Assembly (NCBI RefSeq): GCF_018143015.1
Contig: NC_054743.1
Coordinates: 44,178,922 to 44,242,921, forward strand
Source: Lytechinus variegatus
Taxonomy: Eukaryota; Echinodermata; Echinoidea; Temnopleuroida; Toxopneustidae
DNA length: 64,000 nt
Direction of reading: 5' to 3'
How positions within the stretch are numbered: the stretch's first letter is position 1; every line of letters starts with the position of its first letter. Shown here in pieces: positions 31,301 through 41,999 of this stretch. Under the pieces are notes generated by a model. That model had not been told where the DNA came from. It ran no database searches and saw only the letters and a program-made list of their open reading frames with translations. A program made the translations under genes and the position numbers.

Positions 31301-34285
31301 CGTTAGCCCGGTTAGCTTAGGCCTAGCCCTAGGCCCTATTCGATTGATTGACGCTATTTTAGTATTGAGCTGATGTTTTTCACAGCCAGACTTAGGCATC
31401 GATCAAGGCATCAGCCATCATGGCCATCAGTGTTGAAATTACTTTTTATTTTTAGGAAGCGATTTTGAGGCCATATGATTTTGAAAAAACAAATATTAAG
31501 AGCCATTTTATAATTTTAGTTTTTACCACTTTACCAGAGCGATTTTTTTCATGAATCAAGATTTGTTTTCAGTGGCAGTGTATGTTGACAATTCACAAAG
31601 TCATGATTGGGTTGCGCATCGCAGTTTGTCCTGCTTCTTCGTTCTAGTTTACCATGTTTACAAATTCATTTAATATTAAACAATGTTTATTTAGATCTAG
31701 GCCTACATGTAGATATAACTTTATAAGTTAGGCCTAGATAATTGCGAATTATTTTTTTCTTCATTTTATTATTTAATTTGTTTTTTATTTGCCATGTTAA
31801 TGTTTACATCAATACATCTAGTGATGTAGCCCGTCATGGAACGTTAAGACTAATGAGTAATGTTTATTGTTTGTATCTCGTTACCTGGACGTTGACTTAG
31901 TCTATACAAGTTTGTCCATCAAATTGAATAGGATGAAGTTTATCAAATTTGTATTTAGAGGAATCCTCCAAGATATCGAGAGTTTGAAACTCGATAGGCA
32001 TTTTTCTGAAGCGCCGCGCCTTCAGTTACACGTCAGAAAGCGACCTTGAATGCGATGATGCATGAAAGCAAAAACTGTAGCTTCGCTGGCCTGGCTGCCG
32101 TAAACAGTAGACTGGACGGGCGCAGACAGGATCGATTTTCATTTTAGGAGTTGTACTTGGGCAGTTACGAGAGCGGTTCCAAAGCACATGAGGGTGGAAT
32201 CGCTCATCCCTCAGTCTATTTTCAACCCTGCAAAGCATATTTTACCAGAGGCCCATGGGTTCAATAATTCTCATATAGTATCATACATGTATTTTCAACT
32301 TTCAAGTAACGTTTTGATTGTTTAACTGGCCAGCTTTTAAAAAATTAAAGTTGTAAGTCTGACTTTGGTTGGTTGGTTTGTTGGACATGCATGTAACGTT
32401 AGACTTGGCAAGGCCTAATGATTTTCAAACTGAAGACTTCATGTTGAAGTCTGATTCTGAAGTAAAAAATGAACAAATTCAGTTGACTTTTTTTTTTTAC
32501 TAGATCAAAAGTAACTGTTAGTATTTTAACTCTGCCATGGTTTGCACTCTATCAACTCAAGTGTCATGTCATTGCTGCTGTCAAAGTGTAGGGCCTATGC
32601 TAACTTCGTTTAGACCCAACTTTAGATCTAGATCTGGATCTACAGTCAGTAGAGACTAGAGTGCTGGTCAGCTTCAGAAAAATAGGATCGTCCCAGTTTA
32701 CAGGAATCGTCTCTGTTTTCAAAAGATTTCTCCACACAAGAAATCTAGGAAGGTTCATTCACCTTGTCAAGTGCCTACACCAATCAAGTGCGCTAGAATC
32801 TAGTCAATGTAAACATATCAGGTTTCATTTTTTATTGGAAGAGGGCAAGTCATGAAAAATAGACGGTGAACTTGGGCAGTAATTGCCATCTATGTCCCGC
32901 AGGGGTAAGTGAAAAAAAAACTGTCCACATAAACAAGGACAATCCCAATTTATCAATACACCATTTGTCTTGGTTTATGAGGATATATATAACAATCAAG
33001 CCCGATCAAGATATGAATGGATAAATCGTTTTTCTGTTTTAGTCATGAAAACGCAAAAAGCAAATCGCAACACGCTTTCCTCCCTGTGATTTTGTTTTTG
33101 CACTATCGCTCCGCAAACATCAAAATTGATGTCGATTCTCTGATTTGCTTTTCGTTCAATATTAAAGTGCGCCATCTACGTCAACAAAATGTCGAAAGGC
33201 TGATACCATATTTCATAATAATTATGTTAATAGAATTCAAAGTAAACCACCATTATAGCATATATGCACTGGCAAGCCATGGGTGCCGATAAGAGCTAAC
33301 TCTGTTTTGAAGTCTTTTGAATCAGACTTCAAATCTTGGTCTTGTATTTTTTTTCTGAACCTTGCTTCAATTTTTAATAAAAAAATACTGACCTTGTAAA
33401 AATCATCCAAGTCGAGATTCAAGCCTCTGTCAGCAAAACGGACTAACCTCACATGGCATAATGTTTTTACCATTATGCCACACAAGTCGAGCTTATCGGG
33501 TGTTGAATATTATGCTTTATAGTTTGGACATGAATATTCATGAGGCATAGTCTGACCAAATTAAGCATATTGAGTACTGGGTCAGCGGAATCGACGCCAA
33601 TATAGTCTTATCCGAATTATCAGGGCTTTCTTAGCCTTTTTAGAGGAGATTACAATGTAGCCTACTTGAAAGGAAATGTATATGTGTATGTCTAATTTTA
33701 CCCGAATTTGATATTTTCACTTTCTATATAAAACATCTGAACTTTGTAAAGAAATATACCACAGTAATATATTTGTGTACAGTGATGATTCTAGAAAGTG
33801 GGGCTTTCATTTTAGCTGTTAATTATTGAAATGGTTAATAATGTTTTTATGGTTCATTCACTTAGATCGAAATGTCCTCTTTTTTGTTGAAAAATTAGGG
33901 GCTGATTGCACGAAAGGGTCTTTGCAAGAACCATCTTTCGTGTTACCCATTTATTATGATGTGCCATGTGAAACACATTTTAAATAAAGGTCTGCAAACA
34001 TTTTACATGTCCATAAGAGTATTAAACAGAATCTTTTGTTTATAAAATGGGATATCTCATGCAATTATACCAAAATTGATTAAAAGCTAGCTAGCAAATT
34101 TCAGAAACACCCCAATGGTCCTTGCCTTTTAAAGATTTGAGTAATGCTTCACTGAAAATTATTTGGTCTCAGCTAGAATCCTTTTCTCTGACTTTGATCA
34201 ATTTCATTTGTCGTAATTATTGAACAGTTGCTATTAATTGTAGGTTATTTACATGTAGATATCTTGTAATTTGTTCATCTTTCAG
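28316..34285. other. SOD2/WTAP intergenic region, part 2, with presumed WTAP 5' UTR exon
   Basis: WTAP's ATG exon has a good acceptor at 34285, so at least one untranslated 5' exon must lie upstream, but it was not located. Repeat debris includes a SINE (29165-29325), GC-rich hAT-body cores at about 29640 and 30410, an end-like block GACACGCCAC near 30640, and A-rich simple sequence at about 30660-30840. No other coding exon is supported. Confidence 0.45.
29165..29325 (-). repeat. tRNA-like SINE copy, minus orientation
   Basis: On the minus strand a B-box-like GGTTCGAATACCAGCC is preceded by CAGACTTTGAAACAGATGG and followed by the shared body (CTGCACTCAACCCGGGTGAG, TGGGTATCTGGTTGG). It belongs to the same family as the copies at 37 kb and 46 kb. 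Confidence 0.7.
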
Positions 34286-34295
34286 AGACAGCAAC

Positions 34296-37200
34296 ATGAC
34301 AGAAGAAAGTCCCAGGAAAAGGGTAAGAATCAAAACAAATCATTTTATTCTGACAAGATAATATTTGTATTTTTGTTTTTCAATAATATATTTTATGTTG
34401 TTTTAATTTAGTGGTCTGAGCTGATATTCTTCAAACATTCTACATGTATATGGAATTAATTTTAATTCATCTTCACACAAATTTGAGTCCATGCATGTAT
34501 TCAACTCCTGTCATTATTTTAATTTGCTTTTTAATCAGCCATTGAAGCCGAAAAAAGGAACATGTCACATGTTGTAGGAAATGTGGTTCATTATTGTGAC
34601 TTTTTTAAAACTTTGTGTTCAGTATGATCTGATCTAAAAAGAAATCTGCAAACTTGAGATACATGTACAACATGATGTACATCTTATGGGTATTCTCGTG
34701 TGGTGTTCAAACCCACCATTACTACAGTGTACACGATCCGACTATGAGAATACTTGTTTAACAAAATACATTTTAAATGTAATAGTTTCAAGAAGTGAAA
34801 TCATTTTATTTCAAGTTTAGCAAACTTAACGTAATGATAGGAATACTGTAATCAAAATCCTGCTTTGCTGCAAATCTTTTGTTTGGAATAAAGTCCTAAT
34901 CGGCGTCAGACCGCTGATGACAATTCATATTTGGAATTGAATATGGTTTAATTCCTACAGAAGCTCAAAATAGACTGGAATTTTGATTGATCTGTTCAGA
35001 ACTTTGATCATTAAAGATAAATTCCAGTATTGGTAACGATCTCAAAATGACTTTTTACAGAATCTAATATAATGACCACCCAAGTGTGTGTTTGTATGAA
35101 TAAAAAATATGTGCCAAAGGATTCTGGAAGAAATTGTGTAATTGCTGAGAAATAAGCAAAATAAGCGCGGATTCGGTCACTTCCGTCGGGTCTTTATTCC
35201 AGCAATAATAATACGCTGTCCCACGTGTGCCTATCTGTGTTGGTGATCTTCAGTGTGAACATTTTTCAGCGTAGATTTCAAGATTTCACAAAGTTCAGTT
35301 TATGTAACTTTACCAGATCTAGATCCTCGATGATATACTGACAATTAAGCCTGGTTTTACAGACTTTCTCATGAAATCAGTGTTTACTGCAACTACTGGC
35401 ATTTCTCTTTAATATTTGTAAATTTGGAAGTTCATACCAAAGGCTCTTACAATTTCTTTGATATTCAGAGGGTAACGGATTGTGTATTTGATCAAATTTG
35501 AACGAAAACTTACATTTACATTAGCTTAGTTTAAAGCTTAAGATTTTTTTTTTTTCATTTATTTTTATGAATGAATGAAAAGAGTTGGAAATTAATCTTG
35601 GCCATCTTATTATCGATGATGTGTTGGGAGGTAGTAAATTTTGTATTGATGTTCATGTATGATATTGTTTTCAGGCAAGGCTGTGTGAGGATGAGGTGGA
35701 TAGTCTTTGTAAACCTGATCTGCAGGAACACATCAAAAAACAGGATGAATATATAGCAGAGCTGGAGGCAAGACTAGAGATGAGTGCTGCCAGTACTAGT
35801 AACAATGGTAAGAACATGTCATGGATTTATTTACTAATGATAGTTGGTGCCTGGACAAAGCTGTCAGGTTCCTCCAGGCAAGAGAAGTGCTACTGGCAGT
35901 TGAAAGGGATTGCAAGGAGATTGGTCTACTACTCATTGCCAAGAAGACAAAGGTAATAAAGGTGCCTGTAATATATTCATGGCACCACTATTACATGTAC
36001 AACCATAGATGGTGCAGTACATGTACTTACATGAAAGATGAAGAGTGACTTCAGATATCTGGGTTTCTGGATTACATCGACGGACATCGGGATTAGACGT
36101 GCCCTCACATGGAATCCCTTGCATAGCATGAGGAAAGTCTGGAAGTTCAAATTTAAAGATGCCGTAAAAGAGCGACTTCTTGTTTCAAAAATTGAGTCTG
36201 TGCTGCTGTATGGATCAGACACAGCCCAACAAGAGAAAGCCCTGGATGGAATTTTATACACACGTACATGTGTGCTTCCGATAGCTCTAAATGTGTCATG
36301 GAGTGATTACATACAAAATTTATATGGTGGTCTGCCAAACAGTGCGTGAGAGAAGGATGACGTTAGCAGGAAGGACACTGTGTGTGGCACATGCACAAAG
36401 GTTGCGCAAGACTTGAAAGTAAACAGAGAGCGACACGGTCAACAAATTTTGTGTAGCAGATTTATTGCGAAAAATGTTGAGTCCCCAGTGTTGTTATCCA
36501 TAATTTATTGTTCGAAATAGACATGAAATGAAATACTCCGAAAATTTGCTTTGCCCAATATTGATCGTGGGCCCGGCAGCCACTGTGCAGCGCCAGATCG
36601 ACGAGGCTCTATCCCTTTTAATCGTTGAACGCCAAACAGGGTAGCAGCAACTCCCATCTTTTAACGTCTTTTGGTCTGACGCGGCCGTGGTTTGAACCCC
36701 GACCTCCCAGTTGTGAGACGGACGCTCTACCAACTGAGCCAACACACCGGTGTTAAGCTTATGGTTAAGCTTCTTAACATTCATTTGAATGGCCTTATAA
36801 CTCAGCCATACTAATCAAAATAGTAGTATAACGGATTGCAAGATTTTGTTAAAATGTTCAACTCTACAGAAAAAGAATGCTTGAAAAATTTGTGCCACAC
36901 ATTCATGCTACGTAGATTTTTGTGTGGTTCCATATTGTTCCTGTGTACAGTGCAATTACCTTTTTTGGGAGACACAGATTTCTTTCTATTTGTTTTTGTT
37001 CCAAAGGCTGTAACTTTTCCATCAAATGTAAAGTTTCTTTTACAAATAGGCCATGAGCTTGGGGGCCTGCTATAGAAAAATTTACCTTTAAATGCATTTT
37101 AAAGTTCTAAATGACCTTTTCTGATCGGATTTAAATCAGGTTGTATCAAGTTTTGCTTTTGCGTGTAATTGCAATTTTTCTGGGGGGCCCCTGGAATGCG

Positions 37201-40200
37201 ATTAATTCTTTAGAATATATATTTTCCTAGGAATATCTGATGATTTTTAGGGGGATCTTTTTTTTTAATTTTGAAGGTGATGGAGAGGACAAGCTTCGTC
37301 ATCTCAAGGCAGCTCGCCGTGAACAGCTTCTTGTTATGAGATTGACCACCAAGGAACAGGAACTACATGAACTAGCTGTAAGTATTCAGTACCCTACAAC
37401 ATGGTAATAATAATAGGCATTTATATAGCGCTATCTATCCAGAAATAATCTATTTGGTGGTGCACTATTATTATTATTACCCCAGCATTAGCTTGAGCTG
37501 CCTTCCAGCGCTCAGTGCATTCAAGGAATGTATCCTGCCGGTTACCCATTCACCTCACATGGGTTGAGTGCAGCACAATGTGGCTAAATGAGTGCAGCAC
37601 AATGTGGGTAAATTGCTGAAGGAAAGAATGCCATGGTTGAGATTGAGAATTGAACCGATATTACTCTGATTGGTCGAGATTATTGGTTATAGGTCAAGTT
37701 AACCCCAATTATAAGTTGATTTTAATTAAAAGAGAGAGAGGAAAAAAAAATTTCTTAAGAATTTTTTACCAACACCATTTCATTCAGTAACAACATTAAA
37801 TTAACTGATTTCTGTGATAATTATTCCTTAGATGGACAAATGTTTTTAATTTCTCATCTTAGTAATTCATAGCAAATGGCAGAGAATTGCCATAGGAGCA
37901 ATCGTTAACAGAGCAATTGTAAAGATTAACAGTGCGATCATTAACAGAGAAATTAATAAGTTATTAATTTTAACCCTATTCATGCTGTTTTGTCTTTCAT
38001 GAAATAGAATCAGCTTGCAGATAAGAATCAAAATGCGAGCACAGCACAGCTTCGAGCTGCCACTGTGGATCCTGCTCTTAATCTCTTGATTCAACGTCTG
38101 AAGAAAGAACTGGAGGATAAGACCACCAACCTTCAACAAGCTCATGAGGATATGGCTGCTTGGAAATTCACTCCTGACAGGTAAACAACTTAAATATTAG
38201 GCTGAGAAGGGCAAGTCCTTTGTAATATATATACTTGCATAGAAGTGATGGTGTCACAATAACTCTTTGTTTGAATTTCAGCTTTTTGATACAATACCGT
38301 ATTTTTATTTTGGGGTAAAATGGGTGAAGTGGATGGAGCTTATACTGCAAAAATGTATCTGGAATATTATTTATTTCTCATCACCATCGTCACTTCTTCG
38401 ATGATATACTGACAATTAAGCCTTGTTTTACAGACTTTCTCATGAAATCAGTGTTTACTGCAACTACTGGAATTTCTCTATAAGTGGTATAGGAGCGCCT
38501 TGAGCACCTAACAAGGTGGATATGTGCGCAATATAAATATCCTATATTATTATTATTATTATATAAAAGCGGAATGTTATTATTATATATACTCGTTTAT
38601 TCTCTTTACATTTCAGTCAAACTGGGAAGCGTTTGATGGCTCGTTGTCGTACACTGATCCAGGAGAACCAAGAGCTTGGTAAACAAGTATCTCAGGGAAA
38701 GGTAGCCCAAGTGGAAGCAGAACTAGCTCTGCAGAAAGAAATCAATGAAGAACTCAAGAACAGCCAGGATGGTAGGAAGGATGATTCCATCACATTTACT
38801 CTGCTCGGCTGTAAATTCCCCTTACTGTTCATATGACTAACTTCAGTCCTGGATGTAACAGGCCTTGAATACCCTTCTAGCAAAGGAGGGTTCCCTGCAA
38901 AAGCGGGGGTTCCGGCAAAAAGCTATAACCCAACCTTAATCTAACTTAAATCCCTATTCCACAAAGAGCAAGACCTCTGAAAAACTGCTGGAAGACCATG
39001 ACACGGAGGTCTTTCTCGATTCCTGATGGATCTTTCAATGGTCTTTATGTTCCTCGTGAGTCCCAAAACATTTTGAAACGGTTTAAAACAGTCTTTCAAA
39101 AGTCTTTCAGGAAAATAATCTTCTGGTTGTCTTCTCGCAGTCTTTCAGTGGTCTTTCAATGAACTTTCAAAGTTTTTAGTCTTTCCATGATCTTCCGACA
39201 GTCTCTCAAGATTTTTGTGGAGATCGCTGAAAGAGTCACGAGAGGTCATTGAAAGATCACTGAAAGACCAGAAAAAGTCCATGGAAAAAATTCTGAAAGA
39301 TCAATTGTTGCATAAAAGATCTCTGAAAGACCATTGAAAGAAATTTATAGGACTAGTCTAAGTCCAGTTAGAAGTATCAATCAGTCTTTCAGAGTTCTTT
39401 GAGGAATCTTTCCGAGCCATTCCACAGAGATGACAAATTTCAATTTTTGGTCTTTCAAAGGTCTCCCCCCTCTGTGGAATGGGGCCTTAAAACCCATTTC
39501 CTAACCCTAACCCTGCATCTTCGACAAAATAAAGCCTGGAGCAATTGTTGCAGGAGCAAATGTTGTGTCAACAAAATGAGAATGGGGACGTTCAGATTTT
39601 CACACTGAGACATTGTTTTGCATAGAATGTGAAATGTTTGATTGATCAAATGCAAACTTAATAGTGATTAGACCTGAGACAAAGAGAGATTATGGCATAT
39701 CCACTCTACCTATCTTGATCATACATGTATTGCGACTGTGCACTGTTGAAGAGATGTTTTTGCACATTATAAATGTCTTTATTAGTATTATTATCCTTTA
39801 TAATGTTCTTTTTGTTAGACTGAATCAATAGTACTTCCAAAGCCAAATTGTATACATAGATTGTTAAGTCCATAGTTATTAGTATCAGTCTTTTCTAAAT
39901 CACTTTAAAACATTATCTGGCACTTAAAAAAAAAAAAATTATACTGGAACTCGACTTGTTGAAACCTCTTTTACCAGCAGACATTTGCTTTGTTTTGTGT
40001 CCCTTCTACAGAGATGTACGAGATGGTGATCCAACTGAACGACGAAGGGGAGGGCATGCAGAGTACCATCGTAGCACTTCAGCAAGAACTCAAAGAGAAA
40101 AAGCTGGAAATTGCCAGATTGACTTATGCTGCAGAGTCTGCCGGGATACTACTGACCCCCGACTCGGTAGCCGACATGAAACATGAACCTCAGCTTGAAG

Positions 40201-41444
40201 ACAATGAGGAGCAAAACATGCAGCCGGTTAGTCCAACAAATATGCAAGAAAGCACAGAGGGTAAGCATGTAGAACCTTGTAAAGAGCTTGTAGACTATGA
40301 AGAAGAAAAGAAGGAGGTGGAGGAGGTGATGATGGAGGAGAAGAAGGAAGAGGAGTCATTTGATAAGCAGATACCTGATGTGAGAACTACAGAATACATA
40401 GATGAAGAGACACCAATGGAGGTGATGTCCCCGCATGATCAAGGTCCGGTGGAAAATAAGAGTTTGTCTGTGGAACCTTGGTGCAACCCATCCCACTTCG
40501 TCGAGTCTCCTGCTAGCCCGGTTGAGGAGGACCGCCGTAGTGCAGCTGATGAACCTGTCATCGGTGATGCAGATTTCAGGACAGAGGCGCCGTCCCAGGA
40601 GACGTGCGAACCACCCAACCCTGCGGCGGAAGGCGAGGAAATCCCTAAATTCCAAGGAGGGAATTCTGAAGCTCCAGACTCCAATGGTCAGTTGTTGATT
40701 GGAGATAGCCCTTCAGAACAGGAGCAAGTGGAAAGTACAGACTTCAGAGACCTTGTGAAGGAGGAAGAAGCGCAAGTCAGGACTCCAGTGGAGGAATCTT
40801 CTCAGGGAAGCTTACAGAGCGAGGATGCTCCCGAGATTGATGCTGTCAGTTCAAGGACGGGTGGCGGGTCAGGAACCCTGACCCCAGAATTCAGTACGAA
40901 TGGCGATGACAGCCATTCTGAACCCCTTCTTTTCATACCCCAAAATAACGGGAAACGATCCGATCATGGGAGGTTGGGGGAGAGTGAGAATTGTGATTAT
41001 GACGATGATAAAGAATCAAACACCTTGGGTAGAGATCATAGTACTTTCGGGGCTGCTATTGAGGGAGAGTTCAGCAGCAGTCTCGACGATGAATCCGACA
41101 AACAATCCGAAATTACCGACAAACAATCTGATATTTCTGATAAACAATCCGATGTCACTGATAAACAGTCAGACATCACCGATAAGCAGTCTGACGAAAC
41201 GACTATTGATAATAATAACGGGCTGTCTAACCCAGGGGACGGAATAGATAGTAACTTGTCTAGTCCTCAAGAAGAACAAAATTGTGTGTCGGATGGGGAA
41301 TTTGTAAGGACGACAGACAATGTGATAAACAAATCCATCAATTCAGTTTCATACAGTAACAGTCCAGATGAAAGGACTGATTTAGAACAGTGCGAAGAGA
41401 TCCCTTCCGCTACAAACTCTAATCCCGAAGAGATTTCTGTCTGA
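34296..41444 (+). CDS. WTAP: WTAP / Fl(2)d homologue, m6A methyltransferase complex regulatory subunit (6 coding exons, 673 aa)
   Basis: WTAP recruits METTL3-METTL14 to nuclear speckles for mRNA m6A methylation and affects splicing. Coding exons: 34296-34322, 35675-35807, 37277-37377, 38008-38180, 38617-38771 and 40012-41444. All are GT-AG, and the total of 2022 nt closes in frame. An acceptor at 34285 and a 10-base leader show the ATG lies in a second exon. The N-terminal third matches the family almost block by block: LVMRLTTKEQEL, VDPALNLLIQRLK, AAWKFTPDSQTGKRLM, LIQENQELGKQ, VAQVEAELALQKE and EGMQSTIVALQQELKE, a continuous coiled coil. The rest is a disordered, very acidic tail rich in E, D and S, with five DKQSD-type heptads (41097-41200). 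The length exceeds the 396 aa of human WTAP, and the extra length is all tail. The divergent neighbour is SOD2. Confidence 0.96.
35325..35415 (+). repeat. Dispersed SINE-like repeat, copy 1 (WTAP intron)
   Basis: About 85 bp (starting CGATGATATACTGACAATTA and ending around ACTACTGGCATTTCTCT) is almost identical to 38399-38477, same orientation, in a later intron of the same gene. Confidence 0.75.
35826..36430 (+). pseudogene. Decayed RTE-type LINE reverse transcriptase fragment in WTAP intron
   Basis: Three shifted frames together cover the post-catalytic part of an RTE-like RT: EVLLAVERDCKEIGLLL followed by KKTKV, then FRYLGFWITST, RRALTWNPLHSMRKVW, VESVLLYGSDT, LYTRTCVLPIALNVSW and LYGGLPN. 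The blocks match the usual RTE order. At least two frameshifts and a spacer near 35960 show it is dead. It sits just inside the intron after the second coding exon. Confidence 0.75.
36555..36755 (-). repeat. tRNA-derived SINE, minus orientation (WTAP intron)
   Basis: The minus strand starts with a well-preserved tRNA-like head: A box TTGGCTCAGTTGGTAGAGCG, a CTCACAA anticodon-loop-like segment and B box GGTTCAAACC. A SINE body with GACGTTAAAAGATGGGAG and GCTACCCTGTTTGGCG follows. The head lacks a matching 3' acceptor half, so this is a SINE and not a tRNA gene. The anticodon-loop read suggests a tRNA-Val origin (weak). Confidence 0.78.
37405..37670 (-). repeat. tRNA-like SINE copy, minus orientation (WTAP intron)
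   Basis: It shares the family body (CACCTCACATGGGTTGAGTG, ATTCAAGGAATGT, CCCAGCATTAGCTTGAGCTG) and has a degenerate B box (GGTTCAATTCTC on the minus strand). A 19-bp piece, GAGTGCAGCACAATGTGG, is duplicated in tandem. At its 5' side on the plus strand sits TTTATATAGCGCTATCTATC, like the 3' end of the 15-kb LINE. Confidence 0.7.
38394..38560 (+). repeat. Dispersed SINE-like repeat, copy 2, with 3' tail
   Basis: The first about 80 bp repeat the 35325-35415 sequence. Then follows a SINE-type 3' end (GGAGCGCCTTGAGCACC, GTGCGCAATATAAATATCCT) and a (TAT)n tail. Confidence 0.75.
38951..39485. mobile_element. MITE (535 bp) in last WTAP intron
   Basis: The ends are inverted: left CCCTATTCCACAAAGAG, right minus-strand GCCCCATTCCACAGAGG. 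CTTAAA flanks both sides (38945-38950 and 39486-39491). The interior is filled with short AGTCTTTCA and AAGACCACTGAAAG-like blocks in both orientations, so the whole element can fold on itself. Confidence 0.78.
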
Positions 41445-41995
41445 GTCAACAATCGCACTAGTAAATCAAGCTTAACTTCACAAACTTCAGACAGTGTATC
41501 ATAAAAATCTATGTTCCCTGTTCAGCCTCATGTTTTTTTTTATGTTTAATGAAAGTAATTGTAACTTGTGATATCTTTGGTGCACTTACAGTATCTTCTT
41601 TTTCTATCCTTGTCAAGAAAATATAAAGTCATGTTTTCAGAGATGCCAACCAATGATCCTGTATTGAAATGTAAGCTGACAGATATTTATTCTGTAATTC
41701 TGCATTTGTGTCATTGCTAATGATGGATGTAAATTGCATGGTAAAATAAGATTTGTTTCACCTTAAGTTTGCATTTTACCCTTTTTTCAAGGGGAAGTGC
41801 TTAACATTTGTGACAAAGTGAACGCATTTTTTGGTTGTGGTTGAATAGCGTCAGGTATAGAGCCCAAAAGTCTGTATACATGAGAAGAGTGAAAAGTCCG
41901 GATACATATTATGCCTATTTCTGTTGCATCAGTGTCCTTAATCCTTTGCTAAATGGTGTTTACAGGGAAAAATAAATCATTGAAATCATTCTTGC
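41445..41995 (+). other. WTAP 3' UTR
   Basis: Noncoding sequence after the WTAP stop, presumed to end shortly after the AATAAA at 41971-41976. A second AATAAA-like signal lies near 42138. Confidence 0.6.
41971..41976 (+). terminator. Candidate poly(A) signal of WTAP
   Basis: AATAAA about 530 bp after the stop codon. This is the first canonical signal on the plus strand downstream of WTAP. Confidence 0.55.
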
Positions 41996-41999
41996 ACAT

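Noticed and set aside
32226..32250. Alternative SOD2 first exon (ATGGGCCTCTG followed by GTAAAA on the minus strand)
   Set aside because: The phase fits, but the donor is weak. The exon at 24475-24447 has a strong donor, the right phase and a better targeting peptide.
36690..36755. tRNA gene on the minus strand
   Set aside because: A and B boxes are present, but the acceptor stem does not close and SINE body sequence follows directly.
39500..39515. Telomere-like CCCTAACCCTAACCCT text
   Set aside because: Only about two units are present, inside a transposon-rich intron, so it is not a telomeric array.
39956..41247. Several overlapping frames on both strands over the WTAP last exon
   Set aside because: They are shadows of the WTAP frame, which is fixed by the exon 5-6 junction and conserved protein blocks.
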